Shown here: positions 12,091 through 20,855 of the stretch, one piece after another
Layout of the letters: each line of letters opens with the position of its first letter
Position numbering within the stretch: position 1 is the stretch's first letter
NCBI RefSeq assembly: GCF_028621955.1
Contig: NZ_CP117516.1
Span: forward strand, 2,688,001 to 2,752,000
Length of the DNA: 64,000 bases
Source: Erythrobacter sp. BLCC-B19
GTDB taxonomy: Bacteria; Pseudomonadota; Alphaproteobacteria; Sphingomonadales; Sphingomonadaceae
Direction of reading: 5' to 3'
Translations under genes and position numbers: made by a program
Notes under the pieces: model-generated
Told to the model about the DNA's origin: nothing
Databases searched by the model: none
What the model saw: only the letters and a program-made list of their open reading frames with translations

Positions 12091-15000
12091 ATGCCGCAAG
12101 CGGACGCGCAGGATATGGACGAGCCGCAGGACGGCAAGCAGCAGGGCAGCAGCCCGCGCCGCTGGCGCGGCCGCCTTGCGCTGGGCCTTGCCGGAGCAGC
12201 CGTGCTGGGCGGCGGCGTGGCATGGCTGAACCGCGAGCGAATCGCTGAAAACGTGATCGACGATTACCTCGCCGAAAAGGGCGTCGCGGCGCGGTACGAC
12301 ATCGTCAGCCTCACGCCGCGCACGCAGGTGGTCGAAAATCTGGTGATCGGCGATCCGGCACGCCCCGACCTGACAGTGAAGCGCATGGTGGTCGAGCTCG
12401 GTGTCGGATGGGCCGGGCCCGAGGTGCGCAAGATCACGGTGGAAGGCGCCCGGCTCTTCGCCAGTGCGAGGGGCGGGACCTTTACTCTGGGCGCGCTCGA
12501 TCCGCTGGTGTTCACCGGAGCGGCCGGGCCGCCAGCGCTGCCAGCGCTCAACGTGGCGCTGGTCGATGCACGCGCGCTGGTGGAAAGCGATTACGGGCGG
12601 ATCGGGGTCAAACTCGACGGGGCAGGGCGGCTGGATGATGGCTTTGCCGGAACCCTTGCCGCGAGCGCGCCGGGGCTGGGGATGCCGGGCTGTGCGACGC
12701 AAAGCGCGACGCTCTATGGCAAGCTGACCAGTGACGATGGTGCCCCCCGGATCGCCGGGCCGCTGCGGCTGGCAGGAGTGGACTGCGGCGGGGCCACGCT
12801 CGCCAAGGTCGATATCGGCACCTTGCTGTCGGTGAAGCGCGATTTCTCGGCGGCGGAGGCCGATCTGACACTGGCAGGCGCGGGCGCCGCCTTTGCCGCC
12901 AACACCGGTGCTGAACTGGAGGGCACGGCGCAGGTTACCTGGACGCCCGAGCGCCTCGCGCTGGGGCACGACCTCACCTTGCTGGATGTCGCAACGCCGC
13001 AGGGGCGGCTCGCGCGGCTGCGCGCACAGGGCGATTGGCGCGGATCGGCTGACCTTGCCAGCGGGCAGTGGGAAGGCACGCTCAGGGGAAGCGCGCTCAA
13101 GCCCGCACCGGGCCTGACCGCCAGCCTCGCCGCGGCCGAGCGCGGGGCGCAGGGCACGCTTGTCGCGCCGCTGATCGCCAAGGCGCGCGGCGGATTGGCG
13201 CGCGCGCTCGACGGCGCTGATTTCCGCGCCGACGCCCAGCTGAAGCGCAAAGGCGATTCGCTGGCGCTGGTGATCCCCGAAGCGGGCATAATGTCCCGCA
13301 GCGGCGAGCGCGTGCTGGCGCTGTCACGGGCCAGTGCGAGCATCGGTCAACAGGGCGTCTCGGGTCTCGGCGGCAGCATCCTCATCGGCGGCGCGGGGCT
13401 GCCTGACATCAATGGCCGGATCGAGCAGCAGCGCGGCGGCGGCTGGGCGCTGCGCATGGCGATGGCGGACTACGCGGCCGGGGGTGACCGCATGGCGATC
13501 CCGCGTCTGACCCTGCGCGGCACGCCCGGCGGGGCGATGGCATTTGACGGGCTGATAACCGCCAGCGGCGCGCTTCCCGGCGGCGGGGTGAGTGAATTGA
13601 CGATGCCGCTGGAAGGCACGTGGTCGGAAACGCGCGGGCTCGCAGTCGGGACGCGCTGCACCCCGATCAGGTTCGCCCGTCTTGCGCTGTCGGGCCTGTC
13701 GCTCGATTCCCGCGAGCTCAATCTGTGCCCCGAAGGCGGCGCGCCAATCCTTGTCTGGAACAACAGCCTGCGCCTTGCCGCGCGCACCGGGCCGCTCGAT
13801 CTGGCAGGGACACTGGGCGAAAGCCCGGCCCTGCTGACCGCGGCGGGCGCAGTGCTGCGCTATCCCCAGCCGTTCAGCGTGGAAGGCCTCTCCGCCACCA
13901 TCGGCACGGGCAGCAGCGAGGTGCGTCTGCGCGCGGCCAATCTCTCCGGCAGCTTCGGCAGCAGGATCGAGGGCAGCTTCGATGGCGGCGCGGCGCGGCT
14001 GGCGGCGGTGCCGCTCGATCTCGACAGCATCGCCGGGCGCTGGGCCTATGCGGGCGGCGCCTTGCAGGTTGGCGAGGCGGATTTCACGCTGACCGACCGG
14101 CCCGCCGAGGGTGCGGCGCGCTTTTCGCCGCTGTCGGGCCGGGGCAGCAGCCTCACGCTTGCCGATGGCCGCATCAATGCCGAGGCGCGCCTGTCGCATC
14201 CCGCCTCAGGCCGCGCGGTGGCGACGGCCACGATCACGCATGATCTCGCCGCCGCCACCGGCTCGGCCCGGCTGGCCGTGCCCGGTCTGGTGTTCGACAA
14301 GGGCTTCCAGCCTGAAGACCTGTCCTATCTTGCCAAGGGCGTGATCGCCTTTGCCGATGGCACCATTCGCGGCAACGGGCGGATCGACTGGAACGGCGAG
14401 ACCATCACCAGCAGCGGCACTTTCGGGTCGGACGGGTTCGATTTTGCCGCCGCCTTCGGCCCGGTGCGCGGGGTCAAGGGCGATGTCGTCTTCACCGATC
14501 TCCTGAACCTCACCACCGCCCCCGATCAGCGGCTCACCATCGCTGCCATCAACCCCGGGGTCGAGGTGCTGGCGGGGACAGTGCAGTTCGAGCTGAAGGA
14601 CGGCACGCTCCTCGCGCTCGAGGATGCACGTTTCCCCTTCATGGGCGGCAAGCTCGAAATGCGCCCGCTGGTGATGGACTTCGGCAAGCCGGAGGAACGC
14701 CGCTACGTGTTCGAGATTACCGGGCTCGATGCGGCAACCTTTGTGGCGGAAATGGAGCTGTCGAACATTTCCGCCACCGGTGTGTTCGACGGCACCGTGC
14801 CGATCGTGTTCGATGCCAATGGCAACGGCCGGATCGAAGGCGGGCTGCTGATCGCGCGGCCCGGCGGGGGGAATGTCGCCTATCTGGGCGAACTCAGCTA
14901 CGAAAACCTCGGCACGATGGGCAACTTCGCCTTTGCGGCGCTGCGTTCGCTCGATTACCGCCAGATGAGCGTCACGCTCGATGGCGATCTGGCAGGCGAG

Positions 15001-15291
15001 ATCATCACCAGTTTCAATTTCGACGGCATCCGGCAGGGTGCGGGCACGAGTCAGAATTTCGTCACCCGCCGCCTCGCCAAATTGCCGATCCAGTTCCGCA
15101 TCAATGTGCGTTCCGAAAGCTTCAGCCAGCTGGCAATGATCGCGCGCGGCCTGTCTGATCCTGCCACCTGGCTTGACCTGTTCGAGGACAGTCAGGTGCG
15201 CGAGCAGGTCGATCGGCTCAAGGCGGCGCGGCAGAGTGGGCCGAAGGCCACGCCGTCCGCTCCCGTCTCCACATTTCAGTCGCAGCGCTGA
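12091..15291 (+). CDS. ydbH: YdbH-family AsmA-like intermembrane lipid-transport protein
   Basis: The 1066-residue protein has a single N-terminal membrane helix (about residues 27-45), then a very long beta-rich periplasmic region. Its C-terminal part matches the YdbH family by context and style (GRIEGGLLIARPGGGNVAYLG). In E. coli, YdbH acts redundantly with TamB and YhdP in moving phospholipids to the outer membrane and works with YnbE. Here the ynbE-like and ydbL-like genes follow directly, which strongly supports the call. It is divergent from radC; the 75-bp gap holds both promoters. Confidence 0.85.
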   Translation: MPQADAQDMDEPQDGKQQGSSPRRWRGRLALGLAGAAVLGGGVAWLNRERIAENVIDDYLAEKGVAARYDIVSLTPRTQVVENLVIGDPARPDLTVKRMVVELGVGWAGPEVRKITVEGARLFASARGGTFTLGALDPLVFTGAAGPPALPALNVALVDARALVESDYGRIGVKLDGAGRLDDGFAGTLAASAPGLGMPGCATQSATLYGKLTSDDGAPRIAGPLRLAGVDCGGATLAKVDIGTLLSVKRDFSAAEADLTLAGAGAAFAANTGAELEGTAQVTWTPERLALGHDLTLLDVATPQGRLARLRAQGDWRGSADLASGQWEGTLRGSALKPAPGLTASLAAAERGAQGTLVAPLIAKARGGLARALDGADFRADAQLKRKGDSLALVIPEAGIMSRSGERVLALSRASASIGQQGVSGLGGSILIGGAGLPDINGRIEQQRGGGWALRMAMADYAAGGDRMAIPRLTLRGTPGGAMAFDGLITASGALPGGGVSELTMPLEGTWSETRGLAVGTRCTPIRFARLALSGLSLDSRELNLCPEGGAPILVWNNSLRLAARTGPLDLAGTLGESPALLTAAGAVLRYPQPFSVEGLSATIGTGSSEVRLRAANLSGSFGSRIEGSFDGGAARLAAVPLDLDSIAGRWAYAGGALQVGEADFTLTDRPAEGAARFSPLSGRGSSLTLADGRINAEARLSHPASGRAVATATITHDLAAATGSARLAVPGLVFDKGFQPEDLSYLAKGVIAFADGTIRGNGRIDWNGETITSSGTFGSDGFDFAAAFGPVRGVKGDVVFTDLLNLTTAPDQRLTIAAINPGVEVLAGTVQFELKDGTLLALEDARFPFMGGKLEMRPLVMDFGKPEERRYVFEITGLDAATFVAEMELSNISATGVFDGTVPIVFDANGNGRIEGGLLIARPGGGNVAYLGELSYENLGTMGNFAFAALRSLDYRQMSVTLDGDLAGEIITSFNFDGIRQGAGTSQNFVTRRLAKLPIQFRINVRSESFSQLAMIARGLSDPATWLDLFEDSQVREQVDRLKAARQSGPKATPSAPVSTFQSQR

Positions 15292-15428
15292 GCGATGCGC
15301 TTGCTGTCACCTGTATTCCGCGTTCAACCTCCAGAAAGCGACCTTCCGCCATGTTTCCAGCGAAATTGACCCGAGCGCTCCGCAATGCGAAAGCTGACAC
15401 AGGCCGCAGCATGGCGAGGGGGCAGAAG

Positions 15429-15605
15429 GTGAAGGCATTTGCCGCGTTGACGGGGCTGGCCGCGATGCTTGCAGGGTGCATCAATATCCAGGCGCCCGAC
15501 AAGCCGATCGTGATCCAGCTCGACATCAACATCAGGGCCGACGTGGTGTTGGCTCTGGCGGAAGATGCGGCGAACACGATTGAGGACAACCCGGACATCT
15601 TCTGA
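15429..15605 (+). CDS. ynbE: YnbE-like outer-membrane lipoprotein
   Basis: This 58-residue lipoprotein has lipobox LAGC ending its signal sequence, followed by PDKPIVIQLDINIRADV and a short acidic end. It matches the size and pattern of YnbE, the outer-membrane partner of YdbH. The GTG at 15429 is chosen because AGGGGG lies 6 nt upstream and it gives a YnbE-sized protein; in-frame ATGs at 15411 and 15351 are alternatives with poorer ribosome sites. It lies between ydbH and ydbL in an evident operon. Confidence 0.8.
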   Translation: MKAFAALTGLAAMLAGCINIQAPDKPIVIQLDINIRADVVLALAEDAANTIEDNPDIF

Positions 15606-15627
15606 TGATCCGGCGTGAGGAGACATA

Positions 15628-16014
15628 ATGATGCACAAGACAGCACTTGGCGGGTTTGCAGCGCTTGCCGCGATCAGCGTGCTGGTGGCGCCTGCCGTCG
15701 CCCAGCAGCGCGACCCGGCCTATGCCGCCGCGCGTGCAGCAGGCCAGGTGGGCGAGCAGCCGGACGGCTATCTTGGCATCGTCGGCGCGCCGACCCCGGC
15801 GTTGCAGCGGCTGGTGGACGACATCAACATCAAGCGCCGCGCGACCTATGCCGAACGCGCCAAGGAAAAGAAGCAGACGCTCGAAGCCTATGCTTTCACG
15901 GCCGGCTGCACGCTGATCGACCGCACCGAGCCGGGCGAAAAGTATCGCGCGCCCGATGGCAGCTGGGAAACCCGCACCGCCGCCGCACCGACCAAGGACT
16001 CGCGTTGTCCTTAA
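15628..16014 (+). CDS. ydbL: YdbL-family (DUF1318) periplasmic protein
   Basis: The 128-residue protein has a signal peptide ending about APAVAQQ. The mature sequence fits DUF1318/YdbL: DGYLGIVGAP, INIKRRATYAERAKEK, then a C-terminal extension with two cysteines that could form a disulfide. In E. coli, YdbL modulates the YdbH-YnbE pair. A strong GAGGAG site precedes tandem ATG codons at 15628 and 15631. It ends the ydbH-ynbE-ydbL operon, and a hairpin lies directly after the stop. Confidence 0.85.
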   Translation: MMHKTALGGFAALAAISVLVAPAVAQQRDPAYAAARAAGQVGEQPDGYLGIVGAPTPALQRLVDDINIKRRATYAERAKEKKQTLEAYAFTAGCTLIDRTEPGEKYRAPDGSWETRTAAAPTKDSRCP

Positions 16015-16286
16015 TGTTTGCGTGCCCGCCTCCGCGGGCACGTCCTCGGTGAGTATTTGTGTTCCGCATCGCATCCGCGATGCGAAATCCTCGCTCACGC
16101 GACCTGAAGGCCGCGTCGCTGCGGGCGGCCGGTCGGCCTTGCGGTCGCTGCGCGACCGAAACCGCGACACCCCATGATGTTGGCGTATGGCTCTGACCGG
16201 CCCCTAAGGGGCCGCAAGGGCGACCGCCCGCCCACTGGGCCTGAAACTCGCCGAGGACGCGGCCGCGGAGGCGGCTGCGCAAAACA
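16015..16286. repeat. Inverted-repeat element after ydbL
   Basis: The 40 bases at 16015-16054 return as an imperfect reverse complement at 16246-16286 (about 34 of 41 positions agree, one gap); the best block is ACTC[A/G]CCGAGGACG. Between and within the arms are four perfect hairpins: 16021-16042 (9-bp stem), 16065-16084 (8 bp), 16142-16158 (7 bp) and 16198-16214 (7 bp). No open frame here looks real. The first hairpin could act as a terminator for ydbL, though there is no T tract. The element may be a small non-autonomous mobile repeat. Confidence 0.6.
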
Positions 16287-16321
16287 GCTTCGCACCTGCA
16301 CAAAAGTCATGCCCCGCGATG

Positions 16322-16350
16322 TTGACACGTATGTGCCCCCCTTCTAAGGG
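16322..16350 (+). promoter_or_regulatory. Possible promoter of the atpI-B-E-F'-F operon
   Basis: A perfect -35 box TTGACA at 16322-16327 is followed after 17 bp by TAAGGG, a poor -10. A hairpin (GCCCCC at 16335-16340 with GGGGGC at 16348-16353) overlaps the -10, so the reading is uncertain. The distance to the atpI start is 64 bp. The rest of 16287-16413 shows no gene. Confidence 0.35.
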
Positions 16351-16413
16351 GGCGGCGCCCTCGGCGGGCACCTCAATGCGCGTGCCTGCTCTCACTTCAT
16401 TCGGGATCACGGT

Positions 16414-16761
16414 ATGAGCGACGAGAAACCCGCCCGAGAACCCATTCACGAGGATGCGCGGATCGACGCGCTCGAAGCGCGGCTCAAGGCCGCACGCGAG
16501 CGCGAAGAGCAACGCAACCGGCCGCAGGTGAAGGGTGTCGATGCGAATTATCGCAGCGGCAACCGTGCCTTGGCCAATCTTCTGGGCGGGATCATCGGTG
16601 GCTTGGTGATCGGCTTTGCGATCGACGCATTGCTCGGCATCGCGCCCTGGGGTCTGTTGACCGGTCTGTTCCTCGGGACGGTATCGGCCTTCAGGAGCAT
16701 TATTCTGAGCGCGAATACGCGCCCCGCGGACGGCGGTGAGGGCAAGGACGGTGAAGGCTAG
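16414..16761 (+). CDS. atpI: ATP synthase protein I (AtpI/AtpZ family)
   Basis: The 115-residue protein has a charged helical N-terminus rich in Arg/Glu, then two membrane helices (about residues 52-70 and 74-92) of the AtpI/AtpZ type. AtpI helps assemble the c-ring of F1F0 ATP synthase. Its place 71 bp before atpB, at the head of the F0 genes, is the usual alphaproteobacterial position. Confidence 0.88.
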   Translation: MSDEKPAREPIHEDARIDALEARLKAAREREEQRNRPQVKGVDANYRSGNRALANLLGGIIGGLVIGFAIDALLGIAPWGLLTGLFLGTVSAFRSIILSANTRPADGGEGKDGEG

Positions 16762-16832
16762 GCCTCGCCAGACCTCCCACGCAGCCGCCTCAGGGGCGCG
16801 TTTGATGTAAAACTTTTGGGGATTGTTCGATC

Positions 16833-17624
16833 GTGGCAGCCGAAGAAGGCAAGGTCGATCCGATGAAGCAGTTCACCATCGAACCCCTGCTGGGGTCCGA
16901 TTGGCAGCTGGCTGACGGAATCAACATCGCGTTCACCAATTCCGCGCTGTGGATGGCTATCACTGCCATTCTGGTGACGGTGTTTGTCGCGGGCGGCATG
17001 AAGCGCGAGCTGGTGCCGGGGCGCTGGCAGATGGCGGTCGAGACCCTGACGGGCTTCATCGACGATCTGCTCGAAGCGAATATCGGCAAGGCCGGGCGCA
17101 AATATGTGCCCTACATCTTCACGCTGTTCATGTTCATCCTGTTCGGGAACCTGCTCGGTCTCGTGCCGCTGGGCCTCATCCCGCACATGCACGCCTTCAC
17201 CTTCACCAGCCACTTCACCGCTACCGGCGTGCTGGCGATCATGAGCTTCTCGATCGTGCTGATCGTGGGCTTCTGGAAGCATGGCTTGCACTTCTTCTCG
17301 CTGTTCTGGCCGTCGAACACGCCTGCGTTTCTGGCGCTGCCGATCAGCCTCATCGAATTCGTGTCCTTCATGGTGCGCCCCTTCAGCCTCGCGCTGCGAC
17401 TGTTCGTCGCGATGATGGCGGGTCACGTGCTGCTGAAGGTGCTGGCGAGCTTCGTGATCGCCGGCGGCGGGGCTGGCCCGGCGCTGGGCGCTGCGATCGG
17501 CATTCCCAGCTTCGTGCTGATGGTCGCGATCAGCGCGCTCGAGATTCTGGTGGCAGGCATCCAGGCCTATGTCTTCGCGCTGCTGACCTCGCTCTACATC
17601 AACGACGCGGAAAACCTTCACTGA
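16833..17624 (+). CDS. atpB: F0F1 ATP synthase subunit a
   Basis: Subunit a forms the proton half-channels against the c-ring. The 263-residue protein has about six membrane helices. Arg189 in the SLALRLF segment corresponds to the essential arginine (Arg210 in E. coli). The start is GTG at 16833, which keeps the common MAAEGKVDPM-type N-terminus; an ATG 10 codons later is less likely. Confidence 0.96.
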   Translation: MAAEEGKVDPMKQFTIEPLLGSDWQLADGINIAFTNSALWMAITAILVTVFVAGGMKRELVPGRWQMAVETLTGFIDDLLEANIGKAGRKYVPYIFTLFMFILFGNLLGLVPLGLIPHMHAFTFTSHFTATGVLAIMSFSIVLIVGFWKHGLHFFSLFWPSNTPAFLALPISLIEFVSFMVRPFSLALRLFVAMMAGHVLLKVLASFVIAGGGAGPALGAAIGIPSFVLMVAISALEILVAGIQAYVFALLTSLYINDAENLH

Positions 17625-17688
17625 GGGCTGCGAAGCTCTCTTCACAACCCTCGACAACACTCAGATTTTTCTCAAGGAGTTTACTATC

Positions 17689-17913
17689 ATGGACGCAACT
17701 GCTGCTGCTCTCCTCGGTGCCGGTCTCGCCGCGATCGGCGCTGGCATGGCCGCGCTCGGCGTGGGCAACGTGTTCGCCTCGTTCCTCGAAGGCGCGCTGC
17801 GTAACCCCGGTGCTGCCGACGGCCAGCAGGGCCGCCTGTTCATCGGCTTCGCGGCTGCCGAACTTCTCGGCCTGCTCGCCTTCGTTATCGCCGTTCTGCT
17901 GATCTTCCGCTAA
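17689..17913 (+). CDS. atpE: F0F1 ATP synthase subunit c
   Basis: The 74-residue hairpin protein of the rotor ring has the polar loop RNPG (residues 38-41) and the ion-carrying acid Glu58 in FAAAELLG. There is no Ser/Thr directly after the glutamate, and the Na+-type ligand pattern is not seen, so proton coupling is inferred. It is preceded by AAGGAG and a T-rich leader suited to strong translation, and followed by two tight hairpins. Confidence 0.97.
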   Translation: MDATAAALLGAGLAAIGAGMAALGVGNVFASFLEGALRNPGAADGQQGRLFIGFAAAELLGLLAFVIAVLLIFR

Positions 17914-17915
17914 GA

Positions 17916-17956
17916 TCCGGCGTGCCGGAGCGGCGAGCGCAGCTGCGCATCGCCGC
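17916..17956 (+). promoter_or_regulatory. Paired intercistronic hairpins after atpE
   Basis: Directly after the atpE stop, TCCGGC/GCCGGA form a 6-bp stem (17916-17929). Next to it is a longer one: GCGGCGA pairs with TCGCCGC, continuing through one bulged A into GCGC/GCGC around an AGCT loop (17930-17956). There is no T tract, so these are not intrinsic terminators. Such structures can protect upstream mRNA from 3' exonucleases, which would fit the need for many c subunits per complex. The function is inferred. Confidence 0.55.
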
Positions 17957-18008
17957 CCGGCTCACCTGCATGAACTGACGATAACGCCGACGCAAACAAG
18001 GGCGACCC

Positions 18009-18503
18009 ATGCCTCAGATCGATCAAATCTCCGACTTCTGGTCGAGCCAGGTGTTCTGGCTGCTGGTGTTCTTCGGGCTCACCTTCCTCATCGTTGGCCT
18101 TGGCATGGTGCCCAAGGTGATGGGGACCGTTGACCTGCGCGACAACCAGATTGCAGGCGATCTGGCTGCGGCTCAGGCTGCGCGCGACGAAGCGACCGCG
18201 CAGGAAGAGGCCTGGCGCAAGCGTGAGAACGCCAACCGCGCTGCGGCACAGGGGCTGATCGGCGAGGCCAAGGCCAAGGCGGCGGCTGCCAACGCAGCCA
18301 GGCTGGCCGAGGCGCAGGGCCGCCTCGACGCCCAGCTTGCCGAGGCCGATGCTGCCATTGCGGCGGCCCGCACCAGCGCCATGGCCGAAATCGAAGGCGT
18401 CGCTGCCGAAGCCGCGCGCGAGATCGTCGCCCGCGTTGCCGGTGCTGCGGTTGAACCCGCCGCCGCCGAGGCTGCGGTCAAGGAGGTGATGGCCCATGGC
18501 TGA
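18009..18503 (+). CDS. atpF': F0F1 ATP synthase subunit b'
   Basis: The 164-residue protein has one N-terminal membrane helix (about residues 15-35) and a long Ala/Glu-rich coiled coil. The N-terminus MPQIDQISDFWSSQVFWLL is typical of the b' stator subunit of alphaproteobacteria, which pair b' with b. It overlaps atpF by 8 bp. Confidence 0.93.
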   Translation: MPQIDQISDFWSSQVFWLLVFFGLTFLIVGLGMVPKVMGTVDLRDNQIAGDLAAAQAARDEATAQEEAWRKRENANRAAAQGLIGEAKAKAAAANAARLAEAQGRLDAQLAEADAAIAAARTSAMAEIEGVAAEAAREIVARVAGAAVEPAAAEAAVKEVMAHG

Positions 18504-19026
18504 CATTCTGACGCTGCTTGCCAGTGGGGCTGAAGGCCACGCCGAACCGGGCGTGCTGGGCATGGACTCCTACCAGTGGGTCGCGCTCGCCATGACCGTG
18601 CTCATCGCGGTGTTCATCTGGAAGAAGGTTCCCGGTCTGATCACCGGTGGGCTGGACGCGAAGATCGCCGAAATCCGCAAGGCGCTCGATGACGCCAAGC
18701 TGCTCCGCGCCGAGGCCGAGGCGCTGCGCGCCGAGTATGCCGCCAAGATCGCATCGGCCGAAAAGGACGCTGAAGCGATGCTGGCTGGCGCCCGCGAAGA
18801 AGCCGACGCGATCCTCGCCAAGGCCGAAGCTGACAGCGAAGTGATGGTCGCCCGCCGTCAGAAGATGGCCGAAGACAAGATCGCCGCTGCCGAGCGCGCC
18901 GCGATTGCCGAGGTCAAGGCCAAGGCTGTCACCGCTGCCGCTGCCGCTTCGAAGGTGCTGATCGCCAAGGCGCATGACGGCGCCGCTGACAAGAAGCTTG
19001 CCGACGAGGTTATCGCCTCGCTCTGA
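18496..19026 (+). CDS. atpF: F0F1 ATP synthase subunit b
   Basis: The 176-residue protein has an N-terminal helix (about residues 30-47, VALAMTVLIAVFIWKKV) followed by a long coiled coil, as in the b stator subunit. It starts inside the end of the b' gene, with GGAGG just upstream. It is the last gene of the F0 operon. The F1 genes (atpHAGDC) are not in the window, as expected for this class. Confidence 0.94.
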   Translation: MADILTLLASGAEGHAEPGVLGMDSYQWVALAMTVLIAVFIWKKVPGLITGGLDAKIAEIRKALDDAKLLRAEAEALRAEYAAKIASAEKDAEAMLAGAREEADAILAKAEADSEVMVARRQKMAEDKIAAAERAAIAEVKAKAVTAAAAASKVLIAKAHDGAADKKLADEVIASL

Positions 19027-19053
19027 GCGGCAGCACAGCTCAAGAACACGAGG

Positions 19054-19079
19054 GGGCGGTCCGAAAGGGCCGCCCTTTT
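19054..19079 (+). terminator. Intrinsic terminator of the ATP synthase F0 operon
   Basis: A 9-bp stem (GGGCGGTCC at 19054-19062, GGGCCGCCC at 19067-19075, one T-G pair) with a GAAA loop is followed by TTTT at 19076-19079. It lies 28 bp after atpF and just before the convergent quinone oxidoreductase gene. Confidence 0.88.
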
Positions 19080-19082
19080 GCG

Positions 19083-20063
19083 TCAGGTCCCCGGAACGAA
19101 CACCACTTTGCCGACCAGATCGCGGCTCGCCATCGCGGTAAAGCCTTCGCGCCAGTGCGACAGGGGGAGCGTGCGGTCGATCGCGGGGCTGATCGCCCCT
19201 GCTTCCGCCAGCCGGTTGATGGCGGCGTGAATGGCGCGGCCCCTTTCGGGGAAGCGGCGCGCATATTCGCCGGCGCGCAGGCCGACAATGCTGAAGCCCT
19301 TGATCAGCGGGATGTTGGTCGCAATGTCGGCGATCCGGCCCGAGGTGAAGCCGACCACCATCAGCTTGCCGCCAAAGGCGACGCAGCGGGTCGATTCGTC
19401 GAACACATCGCCGCCCACCGGATCGAACACGATGTCGCACAATGCGCCGCCGGTGAGGTCAGCGATCTGCTCGCGGAAGCGGCCTTCGGCCACGATTACC
19501 GCTTCGGGATGGGCGAGGGCGGCGATCCGTTCGGCTTTGGCGGGGGAGCCGGTTGTGGCAATCACCCGCGCCCCCAGCGCGCGCGCCAGATCGCAGGCGG
19601 CCAGGCCCACGCCCCCGCTTGCGCCATGCACCAGCACCCACTGGCCCTCCTGCAATCCGCCGAGTTCGACGAGGCCGGTGAAGGCGGTCGAATAGGCCGC
19701 ACCCATCGCGGCGGCGGCGGGGAAGTCCATGCCGCTGGGCATGGGCGAGAGCTTGTCGGCGGCCACGCAGGCCAGTTCGGCAAAGGCGCCGGTCTTGTTG
19801 CCGCCCATCACCCTGTCGCCAGGAGCAAAGCCGCTCTCCGGGTCAGCTTCCAGCACTTCGCCTGCGAATTCGAGGCCGCTGGTGAAGGGCACTGCCGGTT
19901 TGAACTGGTAGCCGCCCTGCGTCATCAGCAGGTCGGGGAAATTGAGCGAGGCCGCGCGCACCTGCACCAGCACCTCGCCCGGAGCGCGGGCGGGTGGGGG
20001 CAGGTCAGCCAGTGTCACGCCGGACAGGTCGTCCGACAGGCGTTCGACGACGAGGGCCTGCAT
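19083..20063 (-). CDS. Quinone oxidoreductase / MDR-family NADPH dehydrogenase
   Basis: The 326-residue protein is a zinc-independent member of the medium-chain dehydrogenase family. It has the N-terminal ASLNFPDLLMTQGGYQ segment and the nucleotide-binding VLVHGASGGVGLAACDLA motif near residues 142-160. Such enzymes reduce quinones or enoyl compounds with NADPH; the substrate is not evident. It starts 4 bp after the gloB stop, so it is probably co-transcribed. Confidence 0.88.
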   Translation of the reverse strand: MQALVVERLSDDLSGVTLADLPPPARAPGEVLVQVRAASLNFPDLLMTQGGYQFKPAVPFTSGLEFAGEVLEADPESGFAPGDRVMGGNKTGAFAELACVAADKLSPMPSGMDFPAAAAMGAAYSTAFTGLVELGGLQEGQWVLVHGASGGVGLAACDLARALGARVIATTGSPAKAERIAALAHPEAVIVAEGRFREQIADLTGGALCDIVFDPVGGDVFDESTRCVAFGGKLMVVGFTSGRIADIATNIPLIKGFSIVGLRAGEYARRFPERGRAIHAAINRLAEAGAISPAIDRTLPLSHWREGFTAMASRDLVGKVVFVPGT

Positions 20064-20067
20064 CAGG

Positions 20068-20823
20068 TCAGAAATTGTCCTTCGCTGCCCGCAGCGCCGC
20101 GAAGGTCTCGTGCGGGGCGCTGCCGCCCCACTTGGCCATCATCGCGGGATCATCGGCGCGCAGGAAGGGGTTTGTTGCCAGCTCGCGTTCGAGCGTGGTC
20201 GGCACCGTCCACTCGTCCTTCGCGCGCTTGGCGGCGATTTCCTCGGCATAGGCTTGCAACGCCGCATTGTCGGGATCGGCGTGGAGCGCGAACTTGGCGT
20301 TCGACGCGGTGTATTCGTGCGCGCAGTAGAGCAGGGTCTGCGGCGGCAAGGCCTTGATGCGGCTGAGGCTCGCCCAGAACTGCCCCGGCTCGCCTTCGAA
20401 CATCCGCCCGCAGCCCAGCGCAAAGACCGAATCGCCGACAAAGGCGACCCCGGCCGAGGGCAGGTGGAAGGCGATATGGCCGTTGGTGTGGCCCGAGACG
20501 TCGATCACCGCAGCCTCGACGCCGCCGAGCGTCACCGTGTCGCCATGCGCCACGATCCGGTCGATCGGGAATTTGCCTTCGATCTCGGCGGGGCCGGTGA
20601 TGGTGCAGCCGGTCGCCGCCTTGATGGCTTCGTTGCCGCCGGCGTGATCGGGATGCCAATGGGTGTTCCAGATCTGGGTGATGCGCCATCCCTTGAGATC
20701 AGCCTGGCGCAGATATTCCGTGCCATCGGGCGTGTCGATCGCCGCGGTTTCGTGGCTGTCGGTGTCGTGGATGAGGTAGCCGTAGTTGTCGCTAAGGCAA
20801 GGGAACTGGTGAACATGGATCAT
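20068..20823 (-). CDS. gloB: Hydroxyacylglutathione hydrolase (glyoxalase II)
   Basis: GloB hydrolyses S-lactoylglutathione to lactate and glutathione. The 251-residue metallo-beta-lactamase-fold protein has the metal motif THWHPDHAGG (about residues 53-62), later metal ligands DVSGHTNGH and DSVFALGCGR, and a C-terminal glutathione-binding domain. MIHVHQFPCLSDNYGYL is chosen as the start; the frame continues upstream only through the rpsA terminator. Confidence 0.93.
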   Translation of the reverse strand: MIHVHQFPCLSDNYGYLIHDTDSHETAAIDTPDGTEYLRQADLKGWRITQIWNTHWHPDHAGGNEAIKAATGCTITGPAEIEGKFPIDRIVAHGDTVTLGGVEAAVIDVSGHTNGHIAFHLPSAGVAFVGDSVFALGCGRMFEGEPGQFWASLSRIKALPPQTLLYCAHEYTASNAKFALHADPDNAALQAYAEEIAAKRAKDEWTVPTTLERELATNPFLRADDPAMMAKWGGSAPHETFAALRAAKDNF

Positions 20824-20855
20824 GCGCGCCACCCTACAGCCGCGCTCCCCAAAGG

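Noticed and set aside
12016..12969. Upstream extension of the radC frame
   Set aside because: The added 318 codons are antisense to ydbH; radC similarity begins near the TTG at 12015, which has a good ribosome site.
16015..16413. Small proteins in the ydbL-atpI spacer
   Set aside because: All open frames there are Arg/Pro-rich, cross the palindromes and lack ribosome sites.
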